Source of the DNA: Rhizorhabdus wittichii RW1
GTDB taxonomy: Bacteria; Pseudomonadota; Alphaproteobacteria; Sphingomonadales; Sphingomonadaceae
DNA length: 64,000 nucleotides
Reading direction: 5' to 3'
Assembly: GCA_000016765.1 (NCBI GenBank)
Contig: CP000699.1
Span: 3,187,001-3,251,000, forward strand
The position numbers and the translations under genes are program-made. The notes under the pieces were generated by a model. That model did not search any database. It worked only from the letters and a program-made list of their open reading frames with translations, and was not told where the DNA came from. Positions 19,158 through 27,830 of this stretch are shown here, in pieces. Position 1 is the first letter of the stretch. The number at the start of each line of letters is the position of its first letter.

Positions 19158-20192
19158 ATGTCGCTCTATGCCGCCCTCCGCCCGCTGGTCTTCACCCTCG
19201 AGGCCGAACGCGCCCATCGCGCCACGATCCGCGCGCTGCGGCTCCGGCCGCGTAGCGGGCTGCCCGCGTCGGACCCGCGGCTCGCGATCGAGGTCGCCGG
19301 GCTGCGCTTCCCCAATCCGGTCGGGCTCGCCGCCGGCTTCGACAAGGACGCGCAGGTGCCCGACGCGATCCTCGCGCTCGGCTTCGGCTTCGCCGAGGTG
19401 GGGACGCTCACCCCCTTCCCGCAGCCCGGCAATCCGCGCCCGCGCCTGTTCCGGCTGGTCGACGACCGCGCGGTGATCAACCGCATGGGCTTCAACAATG
19501 GCGGCCAGGCGGCGGCGCTCGAACGGCTGCTTCGCCGCAACGACCGGCCCGGCATCGTCGGGGTCAACATCGGCGCCAACAAGGACGCCGCCGACCGCAT
19601 CGCCGACTATGCCAATGGCGTGCGGGTGATGGCCGGGGTGGCGCGCTACCTGACGGTCAACATCTCCTCGCCCAACACGCCGGGGCTGCGCGCGCTGCAG
19701 GATCGCGGGGCGCTGACCGCGCTGCTCGACGCGGTGACGGCGGCGCGGCCGGCGGGCGGGCCGTCCGTCTTCCTGAAGGTCGCCCCCGACCTCGAGCCCG
19801 CCGACATCGACGACATCGCCGAGATCGCGGCCGCGCAGCGGCTCGACGGGCTGATCGTCTCGAACACCACCATCTCGCGCCCGCCGCTGCGCAGCCCCCA
19901 TGCCGGCGAGGGCGGCGGCCTGTCGGGCGCGCCGCTGCGCGACCTGGCGCAGCAGCGGCTCGTCGACTTCCGCAAGGCGACCGGCGGCGCGATCCCGCTG
20001 ATCGCGGCGGGCGGCATCGCCTCGGCCGCCGACGCCTATGCCCGCATCCGCGCCGGCGCCAGCCTGGTCCAGCTCTATTCGGCGCTGGTCTATGAAGGGC
20101 CGGGTCTCGCCAGGCGGATCAATGCGGGGCTGGTCGAGCTGCTCGACCGCGACGGCTTCGCGACGATCGGGGACGCGGTCGGCCGGGGCTGA
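19158..20192 (+). CDS. pyrD: Quinone-dependent dihydroorotate dehydrogenase
   Basis: This 344-residue class 2 enzyme oxidises dihydroorotate to orotate at the inner membrane, feeding electrons to quinone. The N-terminal helical membrane-associating part is MSLYAALRPLVFTLEAERAH. FMN and substrate motifs follow: GLAAGFDKDAQ, INRMGFNNGG, VNISSPNTPGLR with the catalytic serine of class 2, and IAAGGIASAADAYARIRAGA. The start at 19158 matches family length. The ribosome-binding site is weak. Confidence 0.95.
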   Translation: MSLYAALRPLVFTLEAERAHRATIRALRLRPRSGLPASDPRLAIEVAGLRFPNPVGLAAGFDKDAQVPDAILALGFGFAEVGTLTPFPQPGNPRPRLFRLVDDRAVINRMGFNNGGQAAALERLLRRNDRPGIVGVNIGANKDAADRIADYANGVRVMAGVARYLTVNISSPNTPGLRALQDRGALTALLDAVTAARPAGGPSVFLKVAPDLEPADIDDIAEIAAAQRLDGLIVSNTTISRPPLRSPHAGEGGGLSGAPLRDLAQQRLVDFRKATGGAIPLIAAGGIASAADAYARIRAGASLVQLYSALVYEGPGLARRINAGLVELLDRDGFATIGDAVGRG

Positions 20193-20201
20193 GTCCCCGT
20201 C

Positions 20202-21053
20202 CTATCCGCCGGCCGCCCCGTCGCGGCCGGCGAGGACCGCGATCATCCGCTCGGCCAGCTCGCCGACCGGCCCCGCCGTCTCCCAGCCGTAGAGCGATAC
20301 CGCCATCGGCTGCTCGCGCCCCAGCGGCGCGTGGATGCGCAGGTCGCGGCCCAGCGTCGAGCGGCAGGGGAGCAGCGATATCCCCATGCCCGTCTCGACC
20401 GCGACCAGCACGCTCGACAGGCTGCTCGACGTCAGCGCGACATACCAGCGGCGCCCCTCGCGCTCGATCCGCGCGAACATCTCGTCGCGGTAGAGGCCGC
20501 CGGCCGGGAAGGCGACCAGCGGGATCGGGTCGGGCCAGTCGGGCGCGGCGCTGCCTTCGTACCAGGCCATCGGCTCGGCGAAGCTGATGCGGTGGTCGGG
20601 TCCGGGCCTCGCCTCCTTGACCACGACGATGTCGAGTTCGCCGCCATGGTAGCGGCGGGTCAGCTCGCGGCTGAGGCCGATCGTCACGTCGAGCCGGATG
20701 TCGCGATGCTGCCCGGCGAAGGCGGCGAGCGCCCCGGTCATCGCGTGGCTGGCGATGTCGTCGGGCATGCCGATCCGCACCGGATGGGTGCCGGCCGGGT
20801 CGGTCAGCAGCCGCTCCGCCTCGTCGTGCAGCGCGAGGATGCGGCGGGCATGGCCGAGCAGCCGCTCGCCCGCCGGGGTCGGCAGCACCGGCCGCGCGGC
20901 GCGGTCGACCAGGGCGCCGCCGATGCCCTGTTCGAGCCGGGCGAGCTGCTGGCTGATCGTCGACTGGGTCATGTTGAGCGCCGTCGCCGCGCCGGTGAAG
21001 CTGCGATGGTCGGCGATCGCCACGAAGGCGCGGAGCAGGCGGGGATCGAGCAT
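20202..21053 (-). CDS. LysR-family transcriptional regulator
   Basis: This 283-residue protein has the LysR HTH at residues 1-60 (LRAFVAIADHRSFTGAATAL, then MTQSTISQQLARLEQGIG). A substrate-binding domain follows with DIVVVKEARPG and VETGMGISLLPC. It is divergent from the amidohydrolase-deaminase-MFS genes, the classical arrangement for a LysR regulator of the neighbouring operon. A start at 21053 gives the normal family beginning. Its stop lies 9 nt from the pyrD stop. Confidence 0.92.
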   Translation of the reverse strand: MLDPRLLRAFVAIADHRSFTGAATALNMTQSTISQQLARLEQGIGGALVDRAARPVLPTPAGERLLGHARRILALHDEAERLLTDPAGTHPVRIGMPDDIASHAMTGALAAFAGQHRDIRLDVTIGLSRELTRRYHGGELDIVVVKEARPGPDHRISFAEPMAWYEGSAAPDWPDPIPLVAFPAGGLYRDEMFARIEREGRRWYVALTSSSLSSVLVAVETGMGISLLPCRSTLGRDLRIHAPLGREQPMAVSLYGWETAGPVGELAERMIAVLAGRDGAAGG

Positions 21054-21060
21054 CGAATAC

Positions 21061-21093
21061 CATTCATATCCTGAATGATGATCATCCTGATAT
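21061..21093. promoter_or_regulatory. LysR-type binding region in the divergent gap
   Basis: CATTCA (21061-21066) and TGAATG (21072-21077) form a perfect dyad with a T-N11-A core (TTCATATCCTGAA). GATGATCATC (21077-21086) is a 10-bp palindrome. ATCCTGA is directly repeated at 21068 and 21084, 16 bp apart. This cluster lies 8 nt from the LysR start codon and about 65 nt before the amidohydrolase start. Confidence 0.6.
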
Positions 21094-21158
21094 CCCATTT
21101 GCGCATGATGGCAAGGCCGACCATAATCGCGCCAGGACATTTCCAGCCGGATGAGACG

Positions 21159-22610
21159 ATGAAAGCTTTCCTGATCGCACTGACCGCGGCGGCGGCGTTC
21201 CAACCGATCCCGGCGGCCGCCGCGAGGCAGGCCGCCGACCTGCTGATCCGCCACGCGGTGGTGATTGACGTCGAGGGCGCCCGGCCGATCCCCGACCAGG
21301 CGGTGGCGATCAAGGGCGACCGCATCGTCGCGGTCGGCGGCGACGCGGCGGTGGCCAGGGCGTGGAGCGCCCCCCGGCGGATCGAGGCGAAGGGCCGCTA
21401 CCTGATCCCCGGCCTGTGGGACATGCACGTCCATTTCGGCGGCGGCCCGGCGCTGGTCGACGAGAACAGGGCGCTGCTGCCGCTTTACGTCGCCTATGGC
21501 ATCACCACCGTGCGCGACGCGTCGGGCGACCTGCCGAACGAGGTGCTGCACTGGCGCCGCGAGATCGCCGACGGCACGCTGTTCGGGCCGACCCTGCTCA
21601 GCTCGGGGCCCAAGATCGAGGGGATCAAGCCGGTCTGGAAGGGCACGCTCGAAACCGGCTCGGAAGCCGATGTCGACGCGGCGGTCGCCAAGCTGGTCGG
21701 ACTCGGCGTCGACTTCGTCAAGATCACCGACAGCACCCTCGAGCCCGGTCTGTTCCTCTACGCCGTCCGCCGGGTGCGCGCGGCGGGGCTGCGCGCCTCG
21801 GGTCATATCCCGATGGCGCTGACGGTCGGCCAGGCGGTCGATGCCGGGATCAGCTCGATCGAGCATCTCAGCTATGCCTACAAGGCCGGCGTGAAGGACG
21901 AGGCGGCGATCGCCGCAGATTTCGCCGCCGGCCGCATCACCCGCGCCGAGGCGCAGGCGCGGCTCGACGCCGACTTCGACGAAGCGACCGCGATGGCCGC
22001 CTATCGGACGCTGCGCGACCGCCGGGTGTTCGTCACGCCGACCCTCAACATCGAACGGACGCTCGCCTTCCTCGACAGCGACGATCATTCGAAGGACCCG
22101 TTCCTCGCCTATGTCGGGCCGGGGCTGCGCAAGACCTATCAGTGGCGGATCGATCGCGCCGCCAGGGCGACCCCCGAACAGGTCGAGGCCCGCCACCGCG
22201 AATATCGCCAGACCGCCGCCGTGCTGCCGATGCTGGCGAAGGCCGGGGTGACGATCATGGCCGGCACCGACGCCGGCTTCCTCAATTCGTTCGACTATCC
22301 CGCGCTCGGCCTGCACCAGGAACTGGCGCTCTATGTCGAGAACGGGCTGACCCCGGCGCAGGCGCTGTCGGCCGCGACCCGCGCCGGCCCGGCCTGGTTC
22401 GGCAAGCTCGACCGCTACGGCTCGGTCGAGGCGGGCAAGCAGGCCGACCTGGTGCTGCTCGACCGCAACCCGCTCGAGGACATCCACGCGACCCAGTCTG
22501 TCGACACGGTGGTGCTGCGCGGGACGGTGCAGGATCGCGCCGCGCTCGACCGGCTGCTCGCCGAGGCGCGGGCGAAGGTCGCGCGCTGGGACGCCGAGGC
22601 CGGGCAGTGA
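21159..22610 (+). CDS. Secreted metal-dependent amidohydrolase
   Basis: This 483-residue protein starts with a signal peptide (MKAFLIALTAAAAFQPIPA, cleavage near residue 24), placing it in the periplasm. The amidohydrolase core has the metal-binding DMHVHFGG near 90. Histidines follow in ASGHIPMA and SSIEHLSYA, and the catalytic aspartate lies in IMAGTDAGFLNSF. The C-terminal GSVEAGKQADLVLLDRNPLE strand is typical of imidazolonepropionase-like and prolidase-type amidohydrolases. Substrate is unknown. Its stop overlaps the deaminase GTG start (GTGA). Confidence 0.88.
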   Translation: MKAFLIALTAAAAFQPIPAAAARQAADLLIRHAVVIDVEGARPIPDQAVAIKGDRIVAVGGDAAVARAWSAPRRIEAKGRYLIPGLWDMHVHFGGGPALVDENRALLPLYVAYGITTVRDASGDLPNEVLHWRREIADGTLFGPTLLSSGPKIEGIKPVWKGTLETGSEADVDAAVAKLVGLGVDFVKITDSTLEPGLFLYAVRRVRAAGLRASGHIPMALTVGQAVDAGISSIEHLSYAYKAGVKDEAAIAADFAAGRITRAEAQARLDADFDEATAMAAYRTLRDRRVFVTPTLNIERTLAFLDSDDHSKDPFLAYVGPGLRKTYQWRIDRAARATPEQVEARHREYRQTAAVLPMLAKAGVTIMAGTDAGFLNSFDYPALGLHQELALYVENGLTPAQALSAATRAGPAWFGKLDRYGSVEAGKQADLVLLDRNPLEDIHATQSVDTVVLRGTVQDRAALDRLLAEARAKVARWDAEAGQ

Positions 22611-23098
22611 CGGGGCCGGCCGACGAGCAGCGCTTCCTGCGCGCCGCGATCGAGCTGGCGCGCGACAATGTCGCGCAGGGCGGGCGGCCGTTCGGCGCGG
22701 TGGTGGTGAAGGACGGCGCGATCGTGGCCGTCGGCGTCAACGAGATCCTCGCCACCAACGACCCGACCGCCCATGCCGAGCTCGGCGCGATCCGCGCGGC
22801 GGGGCGCCGGCTCGGCTCGCCCGATCTGAGCGGCTGTACCGTCTATGCCAGCGGCCACCCCTGCCCGATGTGCATGGCGGCGATGCGGATGGCCGGGATC
22901 GGCGCGGTCGCCTATGCCTATTCGAACGAGGACGGCGAACCGTTCGGCCTGTCGACCGCCGCCGTCCAGGCGGCGATCCTCGCCGATCTCGCCCGCCCGG
23001 CCGACGAACAGGCGATGGCGGCCCGCCACCAGCCGGTCGACGGCGCGGAGCGACCCGACATCTATGCCGAATGGCGGCGGCGACGCGACCGTGCGTGA
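22607..23098 (+). CDS. Nucleoside/guanine deaminase-like zinc enzyme
   Basis: This 163-residue cytidine-deaminase-fold protein has TAHAELGAI (zinc histidine and catalytic glutamate, near residue 53) and PCPMCMAAM (two zinc cysteines, near 85). GGRPFGAVVVKDG and the overall length resemble guanine deaminase GuaD and related nucleoside deaminases rather than TadA. It starts with GTG overlapping the previous stop and ends within the start region of the MFS gene. No signal peptide is seen. Substrate is uncertain. Confidence 0.83.
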   Translation: MTGPADEQRFLRAAIELARDNVAQGGRPFGAVVVKDGAIVAVGVNEILATNDPTAHAELGAIRAAGRRLGSPDLSGCTVYASGHPCPMCMAAMRMAGIGAVAYAYSNEDGEPFGLSTAAVQAAILADLARPADEQAMAARHQPVDGAERPDIYAEWRRRRDRA

Positions 23099-24326
23099 CG
23101 CGCGGCGATGGCCGCTGCTCGTCGCGGTGGTGCTGGTCGGGCTCAACCTCCGCCCGTTCCTGACGGCGGTCGGCCCGCTCGCCGGCGGCATCCGGCCCGA
23201 TACGGGGATGACGCTCCAGGCGCTGGCGTCGCTCACCCTGGTGCCGATGCTGCTGATGGGGCTGCTCGCCTTTCTCGGGCCGGCGGTCGAGGCGGCGGTC
23301 GGCGCCCGCCGCGCGGTGGTCGCGTCGCTCGCGCTGCTCGCGCTCGGCTCGTTGCTCCGCCTGGCCGCGGGGAGCGCCGCCGGGCTGGTCGGCACCGCCG
23401 CGCTGATCGGGCTCGGCGTCGCCGTGATCCAGGCGGTGTTCCCCGGCATATTGAAGCGCCATTTCCCCGACCGGCTGCCGCTGGCGATGGGGCTCTATTC
23501 GGCGATGCTGATGGGCGGCGGCGCGGTCGGCGCGCAACTGTCGCCGCTGATCGCCGCCGCGACGGGAAGCTGGCGGGTCGGGCTCGGCTGGCTCGGCCTG
23601 CCCGCGCTCGCGGCGCTGGCCGTCGCGCTGGTGGCGATCCCGAAGGGCGAAACCTCGGCCCCTGGCGAGGCTCTTCCCGTCGGCCGGCTGTTACGGCGGC
23701 CGCGCACCTGGTTGCTGATGGCCAGCTTCGGGCTGGTCAACGGCGGCTATTCGACGGTCGTCGCCTGGCTGTCGCCCTTCTACCAAGACCATGGCTGGGC
23801 CGCCGCGGCGAGCGGCCGGCTGCTCGCGGCGATGGCGGCGAGCCAGGCGGTCGCGGCCCTGCTGTGCCCGCTGCTCGCGCGCCGCCATCGCGACCGGCGC
23901 CCCTGGCTGTGGCTGACCATGGCGCTGCAGGCCGTCGGCTTCGCCGGGCTGGCCGCCGCGCCCGCTGCCGCGCCGCTGCTCTGGGCGTGCTGCGCCGGGG
24001 CGGGGCTCGGCGGCTGCTTCGCGCTCACCCTGGTCGTCGCGCTCGACCATCTCCCCCGGCCTGCCGACGCCGGCGCGCTCGCCGCGCTGATGCAGGGCGG
24101 CGGCTTCCTGATCGCCGGGACCGCGCCCTGGGTGGTGGCGGTGCTGCACGATCGCACCGGCGGGTTCGCGGCGGGTTGGATGCTCCACCTCGCCGAGATC
24201 GGGCTGGTCGCCGGGCTGACCCTGCGCCTGCGCCCCGATTCCTATCGCGCGGCGATGGCGTCGCCGCCCGATCGCGCGCGGGCCCGCCGGGCGGAGGCGC
24301 CGCCGCCCTGCACCTTGCGATCCTGA
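23091..24326 (+). CDS. CynX/NimT-family MFS transporter
   Basis: This protein of about 411 residues has roughly twelve membrane helices. It begins VRDARRWPLLVAVVLVGLNL and continues with RPFLTAVGPLAGGI, the N-terminal signature of the CynX/NimT (cyanate or 2-nitroimidazole) branch of MFS. The start is ambiguous: GTG 23091 overlaps the deaminase by 8 nt, while ATG 23064 adds nine residues. The 3' end overlaps the convergent EAL gene by 85 nt. Together with the amidohydrolase and deaminase it suggests uptake or efflux of a nitrogen compound handled by them. Confidence 0.85.
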   Translation: MRDARRWPLLVAVVLVGLNLRPFLTAVGPLAGGIRPDTGMTLQALASLTLVPMLLMGLLAFLGPAVEAAVGARRAVVASLALLALGSLLRLAAGSAAGLVGTAALIGLGVAVIQAVFPGILKRHFPDRLPLAMGLYSAMLMGGGAVGAQLSPLIAAATGSWRVGLGWLGLPALAALAVALVAIPKGETSAPGEALPVGRLLRRPRTWLLMASFGLVNGGYSTVVAWLSPFYQDHGWAAAASGRLLAAMAASQAVAALLCPLLARRHRDRRPWLWLTMALQAVGFAGLAAAPAAAPLLWACCAGAGLGGCFALTLVVALDHLPRPADAGALAALMQGGGFLIAGTAPWVVAVLHDRTGGFAAGWMLHLAEIGLVAGLTLRLRPDSYRAAMASPPDRARARRAEAPPPCTLRS

Positions 24327-25855
24327 TGGAAGGTGGCGAATTCGCTGGCGGGCAGCGCGTGTGAGTAGAGCCATCCCTGCGCGAGCCGGACCCCGGCGGC
24401 CCTGAGATAGGCCTCCTGCTCGCGCGTCTCGACGCCTTCGGCGATGATGCGCAGCTTCAGCCCGTGCGCCATGTCGATGATGTGCGGCGTCACCACGCTG
24501 GTCGCGGCGTCGGTGGCGATCGCCTCGACGAACGACTTGTCGATCTTGAGCGCGTCGAGCGGCAATCCCTGGAGCAGCGACAGGCTCGAATAGCCGGTGC
24601 CGAAATCGTCGATCGCGACCATGTGCCCCGCCGCGCGCGCCGCCTCGACCGCGCCCGCCGCGATCTCGGCGCGGATGAAGCCCTGCTCGGTCGCCTCGAT
24701 CCAGATCTGCGACGGCGCGACCCCGGACCGCGTCACCGCCTCGGTCAGCACCGGCAGGAAGCGCCCGCTCTCCAGGTCGCGCGCGGAGATGTTGATCGAT
24801 ATGTGGAGGTCGCGGTCGGCGCGCAGCAGCGCCGCCTGGTCCTCGATCACCCGCTCGATCAACAGGTCGGTGAGCGGCGAGATCAGCCCGGTCTCCTCGG
24901 CGAGCGGGATGAACAGGTCGGGCCCGATCCAGCGGCCGTCGGGCCGGCGCCAGCGCAGCAGCGCCTCGGCGGCGACGCAGCGGCCGTTCGAAAGGTCGAT
25001 GATCGGCTGGTAATGCACGACGAATTCGCGCTTGCGGATCGCGATCGCCAACTCCTTCTCGGGCGACAGCCGCTGCCGCGACACCCAGATCACGAGCCCG
25101 ACCAGGAGGGTCGAGACGAGCAGGCCCATCGGCAGCAGCAGCAGATAGTCGTTGCGCAGCCGGCCGAGCGCCTGGGCGCGGTCGCTGAAGGCGAAGGCGG
25201 TCAGCGGCGCCTCGCGCAGCGACGCGAAGACGTGGTGATCGTCGATGCCCGCCGTCGGGCCCGCGATCAGCGTGCGGAGCAACTGCGGATCGGTCCTGCC
25301 CGACAGGGCGATCAGCCGGCCGGGGCCGGCGGCGATGCCGAGCGTCATATGGCTGTCGGTCAGGACGTCGACCAGCCGTTCGGGCTTGATCAGCGCGGTG
25401 TAGCCGCCATGGCTCATCGCCAGCATCGGCTGGCTGCGGAAGGTGCGCGGCTGGAGGTGGAAGATGACGGCGAAGCCTCCGCCGAGCCGCAGGTCAGGCG
25501 GGGTCCGGGGAACGCGCTGGCCGACCGGGCCGAGGCTGGTGCAGGCGAGGCGGCCGTCGCGGAAATAACCGATATCCTCGACGCTCCGCGCGTCCATCGC
25601 GATCTGCCGCAGCCGTGCGACATGCTCGGGCGAGCATTCGGTCCCGGGCGGGACCTCGGCGGCGAGCAGCGTCCGCCGGGCGTCCGCGAACACCTGGTTG
25701 GCGCGGATCAGCGTCCAGCGGGCATATTCCTCCATGTGGCGCTGCTCGGCCGCGACCGCGCGGACCCGCAGCAGATGGGCGACGGCGACCATCGGCAGCA
25801 GCCCCGCCAGGATGGCGAGACAGGCCGCGATAATCAGGATCGTCCGTCTTCGCAT
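24242..25855 (-). CDS. CSS-motif EAL-domain cyclic-di-GMP phosphodiesterase
   Basis: This 537-residue membrane protein has two transmembrane helices (residues about 5-27 and 235-257) enclosing a periplasmic sensor with cysteines in GTECSPEH and LACTSLG, the latter matching the CSS motif. The C-terminal EAL domain has EALLRW, SINISARDL, EATEQ, IDDFGTGYSSL, KIDKSF and EGVETREQ, so catalysis looks intact. In characterised relatives a periplasmic disulfide controls activity. The last residues (RRARARSGG) are encoded in the overlap with the MFS gene. Confidence 0.92.
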   Translation of the reverse strand: MRRRTILIIAACLAILAGLLPMVAVAHLLRVRAVAAEQRHMEEYARWTLIRANQVFADARRTLLAAEVPPGTECSPEHVARLRQIAMDARSVEDIGYFRDGRLACTSLGPVGQRVPRTPPDLRLGGGFAVIFHLQPRTFRSQPMLAMSHGGYTALIKPERLVDVLTDSHMTLGIAAGPGRLIALSGRTDPQLLRTLIAGPTAGIDDHHVFASLREAPLTAFAFSDRAQALGRLRNDYLLLLPMGLLVSTLLVGLVIWVSRQRLSPEKELAIAIRKREFVVHYQPIIDLSNGRCVAAEALLRWRRPDGRWIGPDLFIPLAEETGLISPLTDLLIERVIEDQAALLRADRDLHISINISARDLESGRFLPVLTEAVTRSGVAPSQIWIEATEQGFIRAEIAAGAVEAARAAGHMVAIDDFGTGYSSLSLLQGLPLDALKIDKSFVEAIATDAATSVVTPHIIDMAHGLKLRIIAEGVETREQEAYLRAAGVRLAQGWLYSHALPASEFATFHQDRKVQGGGASARRARARSGGDAIAAR

Positions 25856-25919
25856 CGGTTGCCCCGTCCCGAGTCGGGATCATCCTGACGCCGATGGCAG
25901 GGATTAGGCAAAGATATTC

Positions 25920-25957
25920 ATAACGAAGAAGGCCCGGAGCTTGCGCCCCGGGCCTTC
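25920..25957 (-). terminator. Terminator after aceA
   Basis: On the minus strand AAGGCCCGG and CCGGGCCTT form a stem with a GC-rich loop, followed by CTTCGTTATG. It lies 24 nt past the aceA stop and before the EAL gene start. The T-tract is short, so strength is uncertain. Confidence 0.7.
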
Positions 25958-25980
25958 CATCCTCTCCTGACCGAAGGCCG

Positions 25981-27576
25981 TTACGCCGCGAACTGGTTCA
26001 TCGTGTTGTGCGCGCCGCCGGCCTTCAGCGCGGCCTCGCCGGCGAAATAGTCCTTGTGGTCGTCGCCGATGTCGGAGCCGGCCATGTTCTGGTGCCGGAC
26101 ACAGGCGATGCCCTGGCGGATCTCCTGGCGCTGCACGTTGAGCACGTAGCCGAGCATCCCCGCCTCGCCGAAATACTCCTTGGCGAGGTTGTCGGTCGAC
26201 AGCGCCGCGGTGTGATAGGTCGGCAGGGTGATCAGGTGGTGGAAGATGCCCGCCCGCTTCGCCGCGTCGCGCTGGAAGGTGCGGATCTTCTCGTCGGCCT
26301 CGGCCGCCAGTTCCGACCCGTCATAGTCGACGCTCATCAGCCTGGCGCGGTCATAGGCCGACACGTCCTTGCCCGCCTCGGCCCAGGCGTCGAACACCTG
26401 CTGGCGGAAGTTGAGCGTCCAGTTGAACGACGGCGAGTTGTTGTAGACCAGCTTGGCGTTCGGGACCGCCTCGCGGATGCGGTCGACCATGCTGGCGATC
26501 TGCTCGATATGCGGCTTCTCGGTCTCGATCCACAGCAGGTCGGCGCCGTTCTGGAGCGAGGTGATGCAATCGAGCACGCAGCGGTCCGCGCCGGTGCCGG
26601 GCCGGAACTGGAACAGGTTCGAGCGCAGCCGCTTCGGGCGCATCAGCTTGCCGTCGCGGTTGATCACCACGTCGCCGTTGATCGTGCTGGTGTCGGTGAT
26701 CTCCTCGCAGTCGAGAAAGCTGTTATACTGGTCGCCGATGTCGCCCGGCTGGGCCGAGAAGGCGATCTGCTTGGTCAGGCCGGCGCCGAGCGAGTCGGTG
26801 CGGGCGACGATGATGCCGTCGTTGATGCCGAGTTCGAGGAAGGCGTAGCGGCAGGCGCGGATCTTCGCGAGGAAGTCCTCGTGCGGCACCGTCACCTTGC
26901 CGTCCTGGTGGCCGCACTGCTTCTCGTCGGACACCTGGTTCTCGATCTGCAGCGCGCAGGCGCCGGCCTGGATCATCTTCTTGGCGAGCAGATAGGTCGC
27001 CTCGGCGTTGCCGAAGCCCGCGTCGATGTCGGCGATGATCGGCACGACATGGGTCTGGTGGTTGTCGATCGCGTGGACCAGGCGCTGCTCCTCGACCTGG
27101 TTGCCACTCTCGCGGGCCTTGTCGAGATCGCGGAACAACCCGCCCAGCTCGCGCGCGTCGGCCTGGCGCAGGAAGGTGTAGAGCTCCTCGATCAGCGCGG
27201 GCACGCTGGTCTTCTCGTGCATCGACTGGTCGGGCAGCGGCCCGAAGTCGGAGCGCAGCGCGGCGACCATCCAGCCCGACAGATAGAGGTAGCGGCGCTT
27301 GGTGGTGCCGAAATGCTTCTTGATCGAGATCAGCTTCTGCTGGCCGATGAAGCCGTGCCAGCAGCCCAGCGACTGGGTGTAGTTGGCAGGGTCGAGGTCA
27401 TAGGCGGCCATGTCCTCGCGCATGATCTTCGCCGTGTAGCGGGCGATGTCGAGGCCGGTCTGGAAACGGTTCTGCAGCCGCATGCGGGCGACCGCCTCGG
27501 CGCCGATGCCGGCCCAGGGCGAACCCTGGCCGCGGATCAGCTGTTCGGCCTGCGCGATGTTGTCCTGGTAGGTCAT
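25981..27576 (-). CDS. aceA: Isocitrate lyase (long form)
   Basis: This 531-residue glyoxylate-shunt enzyme cleaves isocitrate to succinate and glyoxylate. The active-site loop appears as DEKQCGHQDGKV, a variant of the usual KKCGH. PIIADIDAGFGNAEATYLLA and NNSPSFNWTLNFR are also diagnostic. Length matches the Pseudomonas-type long isoform. ATG 27576 is preceded by GAGGAAG, and a GTG at 27582 is less likely. No malate synthase, isocitrate dehydrogenase kinase or regulator gene is adjacent. Both neighbours are cyclic-di-GMP proteins. Confidence 0.96.
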   Translation of the reverse strand: MTYQDNIAQAEQLIRGQGSPWAGIGAEAVARMRLQNRFQTGLDIARYTAKIMREDMAAYDLDPANYTQSLGCWHGFIGQQKLISIKKHFGTTKRRYLYLSGWMVAALRSDFGPLPDQSMHEKTSVPALIEELYTFLRQADARELGGLFRDLDKARESGNQVEEQRLVHAIDNHQTHVVPIIADIDAGFGNAEATYLLAKKMIQAGACALQIENQVSDEKQCGHQDGKVTVPHEDFLAKIRACRYAFLELGINDGIIVARTDSLGAGLTKQIAFSAQPGDIGDQYNSFLDCEEITDTSTINGDVVINRDGKLMRPKRLRSNLFQFRPGTGADRCVLDCITSLQNGADLLWIETEKPHIEQIASMVDRIREAVPNAKLVYNNSPSFNWTLNFRQQVFDAWAEAGKDVSAYDRARLMSVDYDGSELAAEADEKIRTFQRDAAKRAGIFHHLITLPTYHTAALSTDNLAKEYFGEAGMLGYVLNVQRQEIRQGIACVRHQNMAGSDIGDDHKDYFAGEAALKAGGAHNTMNQFAA

Positions 27577-27830
27577 GGTCACTTCCTCGGGCTGTACAAG
27601 CTATGCGCCCGAACAACCGCGAATCCGGCCCGGAGTCAGCCCGATATTGTCAGAAAATCGGGTCGGATGGTGAGATTCGCGGGCGTTTCGCAAGAAAAGT
27701 TGTAAGGAGTTTACATGCCTCGGCCCACTCGGCTTCCGTTACGGCAAGGCAACGAAAATCCCCGGCGTTAAATCCTTGGAAACCTGCCGCGCCTAGAATC
27801 GGCGCCTCGGACCAGACCCCGGAGTAGGCG

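Noticed and set aside
20202-22487. A 761-codon minus-strand frame that contains the LysR gene
   Set aside because: Only the part from 21053 downward is a real protein. The upstream 480 codons are antisense to the amidohydrolase and have no recognisable fold.
27603-27827. A 74-codon plus-strand frame between aceA and the GGDEF-EAL gene
   Set aside because: No ribosome-binding site, no domain and poor codon pattern. The interval is better explained as the divergent promoter region.
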